DNA from: Aquipseudomonas alcaligenes
GTDB lineage: Bacteria > Pseudomonadota > Gammaproteobacteria > Pseudomonadales > Pseudomonadaceae
Length of the DNA: 64,000 nucleotides
Reading direction: 5' to 3'
NCBI RefSeq assembly: GCF_003205495.1
Contig: NZ_QJRX01000002.1
Span: 1-64,000 of the forward strand
The position numbers and the translations under genes are program-made. A model generated the notes under the pieces. The model was not told the origin of the DNA. It did no database searches and was given only the letters and a program-made list of their open reading frames with translations. This document shows positions 53,285 through 61,805 of the stretch, in pieces (position 1 is the stretch's first letter; every line of letters begins with the position of its first letter).

Positions 53285-53467
53285 ATGTCGAAGAAAGTTC
53301 AGAAGGGCTTTACCCTCATCGAACTGATGATCGTGGTTGCGATCATCGGTATTCTCGCGGCCGTTGCCATTCCGCAGTTCCAGGATTATCAGGCTAAAGG
53401 CTACGACAAGTCGGCTCAGTCCGATGCTCGTAACATCCTGACCGGCGCCATCGCCAACTCGAACTGA
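53285..53467 (+). CDS. pilA: Short type IV major pilin, PilA-N type
   Basis: A 60-residue prepilin: leader MSKKVQKG, then [20 protein letters not shown] with Gly at -1 and Glu5. The mature chain is only 52 residues, ending GAIANSN, so it has the N-terminal helix but no globular beta domain (ordinary Pseudomonas pilins have about 145). Aromatic residues Phe1, Phe24, Tyr27 and Tyr32 match those I recall in the 61-residue Geobacter PilA-N. AGGAG upstream fixes the start. It sits at the normal pilA site, divergent from pilBCD, behind a sigma-54 promoter. The stop is genuine: the next gene begins 20 bp later with its own ribosome binding site and signal peptide. The gene symbol reflects position and family; the split form is unusual. 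Confidence 0.92.
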   Translation: MSKKVQKGFTLIELMIVVAIIGILAAVAIPQFQDYQAKGYDKSAQSDARNILTGAIANSN

Positions 53468-53487
53468 TTTAGAGAAGGGCTAACAAG

Positions 53488-53928
53488 ATGAAAAAGATTA
53501 TCGTTGCCTCCCTGGCCGTCGCAGGTCTGATGAGCTCCACCGCGTTTGCCGCCTCTGCCGGTACTCCAAGACTGGATGTGACCCTGGCCGATGGTTACAA
53601 CGAAATTGCAGGGCTTGATCGTGAGATCAATTTGGCTCAAGCCGGCACTATGACTGCAATTGCCAGCCGCGCAGGTTTTGTGAAGAACAATTTTGACTTC
53701 ACCATCTCCGCAAACGTGGTGCTCGGTGTGATCGATGATGGTGACAACAGCCGTTTCGGTGCCATCGCCGGTTCCAACAAAGGTTACAATGTGTTCACTG
53801 GCTCTTCCGTTGGTGGCAGCATTTCCCAGTGCGGCGATCAGTTGGAAAAGACTGTTGAGAATCTCGCCGCCAGTGCAGTCGTCGAAGGTAGCATCGATCT
53901 CGATGAAGCCAATGGTTGCGGTCGCTAA
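53488..53928 (+). CDS. Sec-exported partner of the short pilin (PilA-C-like)
   Basis: A 146-residue precursor with a classic signal peptide (KKIIVASLAVAGLMSSTAFA, cleavage after Ala21) and a mature part of about 125 residues without membrane helix or prepilin site. The sequence is rich in Gly, Ser, Asn and beta-prone segments. Two cysteines only, Cys115 and Cys144 (SQCGD and NGCGR), close a C-terminal loop as the D-loop does in normal pilins. GAAGGG precedes the ATG. Cotranscribed with the short pilin, it would supply the missing globular domain after export, the PilA-C role in Geobacter. I recognise no other family, so function is inferred from context. Confidence 0.8.
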   Translation: MKKIIVASLAVAGLMSSTAFAASAGTPRLDVTLADGYNEIAGLDREINLAQAGTMTAIASRAGFVKNNFDFTISANVVLGVIDDGDNSRFGAIAGSNKGYNVFTGSSVGGSISQCGDQLEKTVENLAASAVVEGSIDLDEANGCGR

Positions 53929-53946
53929 TAAGCGTTTCGTAGGTTG

Positions 53947-53977
53947 AAAGACAGGCCCTGGTGGCCTGTCTTTTTTT
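53947..53977 (+). terminator. Terminator of the split pilin operon
   Basis: AAAGACAGGCC and GGCCTGTCTTT with a 5-nt loop, followed by TTTTTTTG. A strong terminator, so the ABC cassette downstream is expressed by read-through or from its own promoter. Confidence 0.9.
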
Positions 53978-53999
53978 GTCCGGATTTTATGGGGGTGGA

Positions 54000-54797
54000 A
54001 TGGCTGAGCTAGTGCTGCTAGGTGTTAAAGCCGGCATTCGTGGTGTGGGGCTGCGAGTGTTGCTGATGGTGGCTGCCTTGGTGCTGGCTGTCAGTCTCCT
54101 GGCGTCAGGCTTTTCCGGGCGCCAACCAGTCACTGTTGCCCTGGATGTGGGATTGAGCGGCCTGCGTTTCGTGATGCTGATCCTGGTGCTGCTCTGGGTA
54201 CAGGATCTGTTCGCTCGGGATATTGAGCGCAAGACGGTCTACTTCATGCTGGCCTACCCCATTACGCGCTGGCAGTATTTGTTGTCGCGCTTTTTGACTG
54301 TGGCGCTGCTGGCGCTGCTGGCGCTGTGTCTGATTGGGGTGGTGTTGTGGCTGTCTCTTCAGCGCGACATGAGCTATGTCCAGGCTCAGCCAGTTGGGTT
54401 GGGCTACAAGTACCTGCTAGTGATTTTGGCGATATGGTTGGATGCTCTGGTAATCGCCGCCTTTGCACTCTTGTTGGCCAGTCTTTCGACCACCCCTTTT
54501 CTGCCGCTACTGCTGGGTTTCGCCTTTGGCATTGCAGCGCGAGGCTTGGGGCCGGCCTTGGATTTTCTGCGCAGTGCACGCTCGGACCCGGTGCACGTAT
54601 CTATATTCGGGCCTGTTCTGGAATATTCCTATGTTTGGCTACCGGATCTGTCCCGCCTCGACTGGCGGCCGCTGGCGCTGTATGACCTGCCAGTGCCTTG
54701 GGCTGGGTTGGGGTTAGCTGTGCTCAGTGCGCTGGGTTTCCTGGGCCTGATGCTGGCTCTGGCCGGCCTGATCTTCCAGCGGCGCAATTTCGTATGA
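54000..54797 (+). CDS. ABC-2 type permease of the pilin-linked transporter
   Basis: A 265-residue inner-membrane protein with about six hydrophobic segments. Between segments 2 and 3 lies the cytoplasmic coupling region FARDIERKTVYFMLAYPITRWQYL, typical of NosY/ABC-2 permeases. The chosen ATG (54000) follows GGGGGTGG. Its stop overlaps the next ATG (ATGA). It pairs with the ATPase at 55627. The substrate is unknown. Location directly behind the split pilin suggests it serves pilin export, membrane release or modification. Confidence 0.85.
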   Translation: MAELVLLGVKAGIRGVGLRVLLMVAALVLAVSLLASGFSGRQPVTVALDVGLSGLRFVMLILVLLWVQDLFARDIERKTVYFMLAYPITRWQYLLSRFLTVALLALLALCLIGVVLWLSLQRDMSYVQAQPVGLGYKYLLVILAIWLDALVIAAFALLLASLSTTPFLPLLLGFAFGIAARGLGPALDFLRSARSDPVHVSIFGPVLEYSYVWLPDLSRLDWRPLALYDLPVPWAGLGLAVLSALGFLGLMLALAGLIFQRRNFV

Positions 54798-55630
54798 GGC
54801 TGTGGACCGGCTTCCTTGCTGCCGGCTTGGCCTGGGTGGTCTTCGCCGGCGCGGGCTACAGTCTGCGTGAGCAGCCGCGCCTTGAGGTGCAGAGCGAGCA
54901 TCTGCGCGTTCGTCTGCCGTTACTGGTGCAGTTGGCCTATTCCGGCGGAGACCCCTTTCTGGCAGCCAATACCAATGTTTTTCGCAGCCTGATGGTGGAC
55001 GCCAAGATCACTGAGGGCGAAACCTACCGCATTCAGGGGCAGTTGCAGGTGGATGCCGCGCGTTTCAATCCCCGGCACGAGGACAACTATTATGTGGGGG
55101 CGGCGATTCTGCCGTGGAACGGCCAGGTCGAGGCCGGGCAGTTCGTGCTGCTGAGCGCCGCCAGGTTGCGCGACTGGGACATGTGGCCGGCGTTCTACTA
55201 TGCCTTCAATGCCATGTACTTCGAGCGCGACATGGCGCGTGCCGGGCACTGGGCGGAAGTGGCGGCGCAGCGCCATCCGCGCAATGCGCCGGCGCTGCGC
55301 AGCATGGCGGCGGCCTGGTATGAGCGCGGGGATGACCCGCGTGATGCCATGGGCATTCTGCAGGCCATGCATGATCAGAGTACGGATGAAAATTTCCGCG
55401 CCCTGTTGCAGGCGCGCATGCAGCGCCTGGCGGGGTTGTCGGCGTTGCGCCAGGCGGCCGTTGCCTATCGCCAGCAGCATGCTCGCCCACCGACCAGCCT
55501 GGAACAGTTGCTGGGCTATGCCGGGCTGGAGGCGCTGCCGCAAGACCCGCTGGCAATAGGCTACAGCCTCGACCAACAGGGGCAGCCGCAGCTGGCGGAT
55601 CACCTAACCCGTGGACAGGATTCTCAATGA
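54794..55630 (+). CDS. Membrane-anchored TPR-like protein of the ABC cassette
   Basis: A 278-residue protein with one N-terminal hydrophobic segment (LWTGFLAAGLAWVVFAGAG, an uncleaved anchor or signal), so the body is probably periplasmic. Residues about 140-230 form TPR-like helical pairs (YFERDMARAGHWAEVAAQR, then ALRSMAAAWYERGDDPRDAMGIL). No enzyme motif is seen. It is coupled by 4-bp overlaps to the permease before it and the ATPase after it, so it is presumably a subunit or partner of the transporter. Not otherwise recognised. Confidence 0.75.
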   Translation: MRLWTGFLAAGLAWVVFAGAGYSLREQPRLEVQSEHLRVRLPLLVQLAYSGGDPFLAANTNVFRSLMVDAKITEGETYRIQGQLQVDAARFNPRHEDNYYVGAAILPWNGQVEAGQFVLLSAARLRDWDMWPAFYYAFNAMYFERDMARAGHWAEVAAQRHPRNAPALRSMAAAWYERGDDPRDAMGILQAMHDQSTDENFRALLQARMQRLAGLSALRQAAVAYRQQHARPPTSLEQLLGYAGLEALPQDPLAIGYSLDQQGQPQLADHLTRGQDSQ

Positions 55631-56520
55631 AGGTAATCGAGGTCAATGGCCTGCATAAGGCCTTCAAGCTCAAGGGCAAGTCCATCAAGGCTCTGGATGA
55701 TGTGGGCTTTTCCGTTGATATGGGGCAGTCCGTTGGCTTTATCGGGCAGAACGGGGCTGGGAAGAGCACGACTATCAAAATCCTCTTTGGCGCCCTGCGC
55801 GCCGATGCTGGTGAGGCTCGTCTGATGGGGCGTCCGGCTGAGGATGCTCTGTCGCGGCTGGGTGTGGGCTATGTGCCGGAGAATCCCTATCTGTATGAGC
55901 AGCTCACCCCGCGCGAGGTGGTGAGCAGTGGTCTGCGCCTTCACGGTGTGCGTGGCGCCGAGTGTGGGCGGCGCACGGAGCTCTGGTTGGAGAAGCTGGG
56001 TATCGCCTATGCGGCCGACAAACGCATTCGCAATCTGTCCAAGGGCATGACGCAGCGTACGGCGCTGGCTCACGCGTTTGCTATTCAGCCCAAGGTGTTG
56101 GTGCTGGATGAGCCCATGTCGGGGCTCGATCCTGTTGGTCGTCGCCAGGTGGCGGATCTGATGCAGGAGTATCGTCTAGCGGGAGGTACGCTGTTCTTCT
56201 GCACACACATTTTGCATGACGTGGAGCGTCTCGCCGACCGCTTTGTCATGATTGACCGCGGGAGGGTGCGCGCTCAGCAAGGCGTAGCCGAGCTGCTGGC
56301 CAGTCAAGGCAACATGGTCGTGCGTTATCTCGGGACAGAGGCTCTGCCGGGGTTCGAGCGCGATGCCGGGCAGGTCTGGAAGGGGTTGTTGCCACGGCGT
56401 GCGCTGGCGGAGGTACTGATGCAGATCGAGATTATGCAGGGCGTTCTCCTCAACATACATCCGCAGAACTCCCTGGAGGAGTTGTTCGATAGCGTTGTGG
56501 GTGAGGCTGTGCTGGGGTGA
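55627..56520 (+). CDS. ABC transporter ATP-binding protein of the pilin-linked transporter
   Basis: A 297-residue ABC ATPase. Walker A GQNGAGKST lies near residue 40, the signature is LSKGMTQR (Lys in place of the second Ser/Gly residue, common in NosF/CcmA-type ATPases), Walker B is VLVLDEPMSGLDP and the switch His is in THILHDVE. A C-terminal region of about 80 residues follows. It overlaps the preceding and following genes by 4 bp (ATGA and GTGA). Together with the 54000 permease it makes a NosFY-like ABC-2 transporter. Confidence 0.9.
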   Translation: MKVIEVNGLHKAFKLKGKSIKALDDVGFSVDMGQSVGFIGQNGAGKSTTIKILFGALRADAGEARLMGRPAEDALSRLGVGYVPENPYLYEQLTPREVVSSGLRLHGVRGAECGRRTELWLEKLGIAYAADKRIRNLSKGMTQRTALAHAFAIQPKVLVLDEPMSGLDPVGRRQVADLMQEYRLAGGTLFFCTHILHDVERLADRFVMIDRGRVRAQQGVAELLASQGNMVVRYLGTEALPGFERDAGQVWKGLLPRRALAEVLMQIEIMQGVLLNIHPQNSLEELFDSVVGEAVLG

Positions 56521-57548
56521 CGCCTATCGGCTATGTGGCGGGGCTTGATGGCTTGCGCGCACTGGCCATTGTGCTGGTGCTGCTATTTCATGCCAAGGCC
56601 CCCGGGCTGCCTGGCGGCAATATCGGCGTAGATCTTTTTCTTGTCCTCAGTGGTTTTCTGATCACTTCTCTGCTGTTGGAGGAGTGGCGCACTTGTGGTG
56701 GTATCGAGCTGTGGCGTTTTTATATGCGCCGCGCTTGGCGCCTCATGCCGGCATTGCTGCTGATGTTGTTGCTCTATGTAGTCCTGGCACCCCTGTTCTG
56801 GCCCGACTACTTTTTTCATCTACGTGATCTACTGATCGCTCTGCTATACATAAGCAATCTGGCTGCCTCCGTTGGGACTTTGCCGGAGAAACTGCTGCAT
56901 ACGTGGTCTCTTGGCCTGGAAGAGCAGTTTTATCTGCTCTGGCCGCTTGCTTTACTTGCGTATTTAAGGTTTTTGCGTAGGCCGCCTTTATGGATTTTCC
57001 TCTTGCTGCTCTATCTAGGGCTGTATGCCTGGCGTGTGTGGTGCCTTCATCGTCCCGAGATTGTTGTGAGCTTGGCCTACTACCGTCCTGATCTTCATGC
57101 AGGTGGTTTGGTGTTGGGGGCGGCCCTTGGTGCTTGGTGGCAGGAGCGTGGCGCTAGGCCTGTGCGGGCCTCTCTTGGATGGCTGGGCTGGCTAGCGATT
57201 CTGGTCGCTCTCGTTGCGGAGCAGACCGAGTCCATGCACCTTTTGCTTTACGTCCCTTTGGCCGAAGTCGGAACGACCTTTTTGATCATGGCTATTCTGT
57301 CGGGCCGGCAGGCAGGTTTTTCCGACAAGCTGCTGGTGCACATCGGTCGAATGTCTTACGGTCTCTATCTCTTTCACTACCCGATCATGCTGTATATGGT
57401 GGAGAGCCGCCAGCACTGGCTTGTGGCGATATCTACTGGTGGTCTGCTGGCATATGGCTTGGCCTTGTTGAGCTTCCATAGCGTCGAGGCGTGGGCGCGG
57501 AGGTGTCGAGAGCGGCGTTGGTCGAAAGCCTCTGTAACAGGTTGTTGA
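56517..57548 (+). CDS. Acyltransferase-3 (OafA/YrhL) membrane protein
   Basis: A 343-residue membrane O-acyltransferase with about ten hydrophobic segments. Family motifs are visible: YVAGLDGLRALAI at the start, FLVLSGFLIT, the FYMRRAWRL loop, then HTWSLGLEEQFYLLWP. Such enzymes usually acetylate surface polysaccharides. It lacks a C-terminal SGNH domain. The GTG start overlaps the ATPase stop, so it belongs to the cassette. By position it parallels pilin-modifying genes that follow pilA in P. aeruginosa strains, but acylation of pilin is speculation. Confidence 0.87.
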   Translation: MTPIGYVAGLDGLRALAIVLVLLFHAKAPGLPGGNIGVDLFLVLSGFLITSLLLEEWRTCGGIELWRFYMRRAWRLMPALLLMLLLYVVLAPLFWPDYFFHLRDLLIALLYISNLAASVGTLPEKLLHTWSLGLEEQFYLLWPLALLAYLRFLRRPPLWIFLLLLYLGLYAWRVWCLHRPEIVVSLAYYRPDLHAGGLVLGAALGAWWQERGARPVRASLGWLGWLAILVALVAEQTESMHLLLYVPLAEVGTTFLIMAILSGRQAGFSDKLLVHIGRMSYGLYLFHYPIMLYMVESRQHWLVAISTGGLLAYGLALLSFHSVEAWARRCRERRWSKASVTGC

Positions 57549-57573
57549 GTAGTCCATTGCGGGTTGCTATAAG
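57545..57573 (+). promoter_or_regulatory. Promoter of tRNA-Thr
   Basis: TTGAGT (57545-57550), a 17-bp spacer and TATAAG (57568-57573), followed by a GC-rich discriminator. It overlaps the acyltransferase stop codon. Confidence 0.6.
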
Positions 57574-57581
57574 GGCTCCGC

Positions 57582-57657
57582 GCCGGTGTAGCTCAGCTGG
57601 TAGAGCAGCGCATTCGTAATGCGAAGGTCGCAGGTTCGACTCCTGTCTCCGGCACCA
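57582..57657 (+). tRNA. tRNA-Thr (CGT)
   Basis: 76 nt including CCA. The anticodon loop is TTCGTAA and the T-loop is TTCGACT. The acceptor stem GCCGGTG/CTCCGGC has one T-T mismatch at the sixth pair, seen in related genes as I recall. In P. aeruginosa this tRNA marks the right border of the variable pilin region. Confidence 0.95.
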
Positions 57658-57662
57658 TTCAG

Positions 57663-57688
57663 AAAGGCCCAACTTAGGTGGGCCTTTT
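57663..57688. terminator. Terminator between tRNA-Thr and nadC
   Basis: AAAGGCCCA and TGGGCCTTT (57663-57671 with 57679-57687), followed by T. It is symmetrical enough to serve tRNA-Thr and the convergent nadC. Confidence 0.8.
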
Positions 57689-57691
57689 CAT

Positions 57692-58567
<876 letters not shown>

Positions 58568-58681
58568 TTATAGGGGCAGCCGACGGCTGGTGCAGCGGGG
58601 CAGGAGAATGTCCGGCCTTTCTGCTAGACCCATACGTGCGTCTGTTTTCTGCGACCGTCTGTAAGTTGGACCTGCAGCTAT

Positions 58682-58695
58682 GTGATCTGGATCAT
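58682..58695. promoter_or_regulatory. Possible Anr/Dnr (FNR-type) box
   Basis: GTGATCTGGATCAT contains TGAT-N4-ATCA, the inner eight consensus positions of the FNR palindrome, and TGATC-TG-GATCA is a perfect inverted repeat. It lies about 77 bp before the -35 of the DUF1631 gene. Confidence 0.4.
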
Positions 58696-58758
58696 GTCTG
58701 TATCAGGGAGGATTTGGTCATGCTTCGCATCCCCCTATACTGGCGGCATGTGGTTATT

Positions 58759-58785
58759 TTGACGCCGTCTGCTTGACGTTAGAAT
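58759..58785 (+). promoter_or_regulatory. Sigma-70 promoter of DUF1631 paralogue 2
   Basis: TTGACG (58759-58764), a 15-bp spacer and TAGAAT (58780-58785), 60 bp before the start codon. Confidence 0.5.
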
Positions 58786-58844
58786 GGCCTTCAGCCGAAT
58801 CGCATGCGGGCCGCCCTGATCAGGCGGCCGGCGGGAGACACTCA

Positions 58845-61172
58845 ATGAAGACCGACGCGAATGTGGTGCGCCTGAGCAAGGTCGCCCCCGATCACTCGCC
58901 AACTTCTCCGGCAGGAAGGCTTCCCGTGGCCCTCATCCAAGTGCGCGACAAGGCTGCCCAGCAGCTCAAGCAGGCATTGCAGGGGTTGTTCGACAATGCG
59001 GATGACACGCTGTTCGAGATGGCCGATCGTGCGTCCAGCAATGCCGAGCAGAATGCCTTCTTCGAGGCCATGCGCGACCTGCGCCTGAAGCGCAAGAGCA
59101 TCGAGCGCGGCTTCCTGCAGAAGGTCTTCGAGGGCTTCAACACCCTCAATCAGTATGAGATAGGCAAACCGCCGGCCCTGCAGCCCGGCGTGTCCTTCGA
59201 GAGCCTGTCGCTGGTCCAGGACGACGTGCTGGAAGAGTCGGTGGCCGTGGAGGCCATGGTGTCGCGGGTCATGACCCGCGCCGGGGTGGCGCTGGGACAC
59301 CTGACCACCCGCCTCAACGCGATGATCAGCCAGAAGCTGGAGGACAAGACCAATCCGCTGGGGCCGCGGGTACTGTGCGAGCAGTTTCTGGGGGCCTGCG
59401 AGGTGCTGGGCGTTGAGATCCGCGTCAAGCTGATCATCCTCAAGTTGTTCGAGAAATACGTGCTGGCTGAACTCGACCAGCTGTATGCCACGGCTAACCA
59501 GCAGCTGGTCGAGGCCGGTGTGTTGCCGGAACTTAAATCCACGCCGCCGTTGCGCCGCCAGCCTGGGCACTCGCCGCAGGTCGCGAGGAGCGCTCGCGAG
59601 ACGGGCGACGGGCAATCCGGGAGCGCGCAGGGGTACGCCGACGAAGGCGCACAGGAAGTATTCGGGGCATTGCAGGAGCTGCTGTCGCAGGTGCGTGGCA
59701 GTCCACTGCTGCCGCGTCGCGAGGTGCCTGCCGATGCCGTGCCCATCTCCAGCGGCGACCTGATGCGCCTGCTGTCGCACCTGCAGCAGCGCCTGCCGGC
59801 TGGCGAGCAGGGGGCGGGGGACGACTTCGATCTGCGCAACCAGCTGGAGAATCTGCTGGTCCGCGCCAGTGCCAAGAGCGGCAAGGCCCGGGTAGTGGGT
59901 GAAGTCGACGAGGATGTGATCAATCTGGTGGCCATGCTGTTCGAGTTCATCCTCGACGACCGCAGCCTGCCGGATTCGCTCAAGGCCCTGATCGGTCGTC
60001 TGCAGATTCCCATGCTCAAGGTCGCGGTACTGGACAAGACCTTCTTCAGTCGTGGCAGCCACCCGGCGCGGCGCCTGCTCAACGAGATCGCCTCCGCTGC
60101 CCTGGGTTGGAACGCCCAGGGCGATGCACAGCGTGATGCCCTGTACCAGCGCATCGAGCAGGTGGTGCAGCGCCTGCTCAATGACTTCACCGATGATCCG
60201 GCGATCTTCTCCGACGTGCTCGCCGAGTTCATTGCCTTCACCGGCGACGAGAAGCGGCGCAGCGAGCTGCTCGAGCAGCGCACCCGTGATGCCGAGGAGG
60301 GCCGGGCCAAGGCCGAGCTGGCACGCCAGCAGGTCGAGCAGGCGCTCAATGCCCGCCTGCTCGGCAAGACTCTGCCTGAAGTGGTGGTGCGCCTGCTGCA
60401 GGAAGGCTGGAGCAAGGTGCTGCAGCTGACCTGCCTCAAGCATGGTGCCGAGTCCGAGGAGTGGCGTGCAGCACTGGCGGTGATGGACGATCTGGTGTGG
60501 AGCGTCGAGCCCCACGAGTCGGCCGAGGATCGCCTGCATCTGCTGGAGCTGGTACCCAGCCTGCTCAAGGCCCTGCGTGACGGCCTGGCGGGCGCGGCCA
60601 TCGACCCGTTCGTCACCAGCGAGTTCTTCAGCAAGCTGGAGGCCGTGCACGTGCAGGCCTTCCAGCGTTTCAAGCGGGTCATGCCGGAAGAGTCGGCCGC
60701 TGCCGGCGAACCGCTGTCGGCCCCTGCCGCTGACCTCCTGCCTGAGCTCGGCGAGGCCCCGCTGCTGGAGCTGCCACCGGCTGAGCCGGAAGTCGAAGCG
60801 CCGGCGATGGTCGAGGTGGTCGAGGAGATCATCCTGCTGGCGCCGGGCGAGAGTCGGCCGCAGGAGCCCGAGCTCAGCCTGCCGGACGACGACGAGGCGC
60901 TGCAGCAGGTCGACAGCCTGCGCGTCGGCAGCTGGGTGGAGATACTGGAAGACGACGAGCACAAGCTGCGCTGCAAGTTGGCGGCCATCATCAAGCCCAC
61001 CGGCAAGTTCATCTTCGTCAACCGCACCGGCATGAAGGTCATGGAGAAGACCCGCATGGGCCTGGCCGTGGAGTTCCGCCGCGGTGCCGTGCGCCTGCTC
61101 GACGATGCCCTGCTGTTCGATCGGGCGCTGGAGTCGGTGATCGGCAACCTGCGCCGGCTCAAGGGCGCCTGA
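58845..61172 (+). CDS. DUF1631 family protein, paralogue 2
   Basis: A 775-residue cytoplasmic protein, the likely orthologue of PA4523. It shares with the 41313 gene the blocks FFEAMRDLR, SLSLVQDD..EES, FILDDRSLP and HPARRLLNE. The C-terminal region after an acidic stretch (SWVEI, KLRCKLAAIIKPTGKFIFVNRTG) looks like a PilZ-type or related beta barrel. The start at 58845 was preferred over an upstream ATG that overlaps the promoter. Function unknown. Confidence 0.85.
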   Translation: MKTDANVVRLSKVAPDHSPTSPAGRLPVALIQVRDKAAQQLKQALQGLFDNADDTLFEMADRASSNAEQNAFFEAMRDLRLKRKSIERGFLQKVFEGFNTLNQYEIGKPPALQPGVSFESLSLVQDDVLEESVAVEAMVSRVMTRAGVALGHLTTRLNAMISQKLEDKTNPLGPRVLCEQFLGACEVLGVEIRVKLIILKLFEKYVLAELDQLYATANQQLVEAGVLPELKSTPPLRRQPGHSPQVARSARETGDGQSGSAQGYADEGAQEVFGALQELLSQVRGSPLLPRREVPADAVPISSGDLMRLLSHLQQRLPAGEQGAGDDFDLRNQLENLLVRASAKSGKARVVGEVDEDVINLVAMLFEFILDDRSLPDSLKALIGRLQIPMLKVAVLDKTFFSRGSHPARRLLNEIASAALGWNAQGDAQRDALYQRIEQVVQRLLNDFTDDPAIFSDVLAEFIAFTGDEKRRSELLEQRTRDAEEGRAKAELARQQVEQALNARLLGKTLPEVVVRLLQEGWSKVLQLTCLKHGAESEEWRAALAVMDDLVWSVEPHESAEDRLHLLELVPSLLKALRDGLAGAAIDPFVTSEFFSKLEAVHVQAFQRFKRVMPEESAAAGEPLSAPAADLLPELGEAPLLELPPAEPEVEAPAMVEVVEEIILLAPGESRPQEPELSLPDDDEALQQVDSLRVGSWVEILEDDEHKLRCKLAAIIKPTGKFIFVNRTGMKVMEKTRMGLAVEFRRGAVRLLDDALLFDRALESVIGNLRRLKGA

Positions 61173-61250
61173 TTTCCCGGGGGCGATCCGCCGCGGGCAT
61201 TCGCGCGGGTGCAGTTCTGCTAGAGTGGCGCCAGTCATCAAGGAGCCCCT

Positions 61251-61805
61251 ATGCAGCTGGACCCAACCAGCGGCTGGTGTGACGGCATTCGTCACTGCCC
61301 CTCGCCGAATTTCAATGCACGCCCGCAGGGAGAGGTTTCCCTGCTGGTCATCCACAACATCAGCCTGCCGCCGGGACAGTTCGGCACTGGCAAGGTGCAG
61401 CAGTTCTTCCAGAACCGCCTGCCGGCCGACGAGCATCCCTACTTCGCCGGCATCGCCCAGCTGACGGTCTCCGCGCATTTCCTCATCGAGCGTGACGGCG
61501 CCGTCACCCAGTTCGTTTCCTGCAACGCGCGCGCCTGGCATGCCGGCGTGTCGAGTTTCGCCGGTCGCGAGAACTGCAATGACTTTTCCGTGGGCATCGA
61601 GCTGGAAGGCACCGACGAGCTGCCGTTCAGCGATGCCCAGTACCAGGCCCTGATCGGGCTGACCCGCCAGCTGTTGGACGCCTATCCTCAGCTGAGCGTC
61701 GAACGCATCTGCGGTCACAGCGATATCGCCCCCGGACGCAAGACCGATCCGGGCCCCTGTTTCGACTGGGCACGCCTGCGCGCGGCCCTGCAAGGAGAGC
61801 AGTAG
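61251..61805 (+). CDS. ampD: 1,6-anhydro-N-acetylmuramyl-L-alanine amidase AmpD
   Basis: A cytoplasmic zinc amidase that cleaves recycled anhydromuropeptides; its loss derepresses AmpC in Pseudomonas through AmpR. The 184 residues carry zinc ligands His35 (VIHN), His156 (CGHSD) and Asp166 (KTDPGP), with Glu117 (GIELEG) at the catalytic position. The C terminus is complete. ampE follows directly with no gap. Confidence 0.95.
   Translation: MQLDPTSGWCDGIRHCPSPNFNARPQGEVSLLVIHNISLPPGQFGTGKVQQFFQNRLPADEHPYFAGIAQLTVSAHFLIERDGAVTQFVSCNARAWHAGVSSFAGRENCNDFSVGIELEGTDELPFSDAQYQALIGLTRQLLDAYPQLSVERICGHSDIAPGRKTDPGPCFDWARLRAALQGEQ

Noticed and set aside
53465..53500. Short pilin as a frameshifted or nonsense-mutated full-length pilA
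   Set aside because: The following reading frame starts with its own ribosome binding site, ATG and a complete Sec signal peptide. No continuation of a pilin beta domain is fused in any frame across the stop, so two separate genes are the better explanation.
57582..57657. tRNA-Thr as an integrase attachment site for the pilin cassette
   Set aside because: No integrase gene and no second copy of the tRNA 3' end was found between pilB and the tRNA. Exchange by homologous recombination is more likely.
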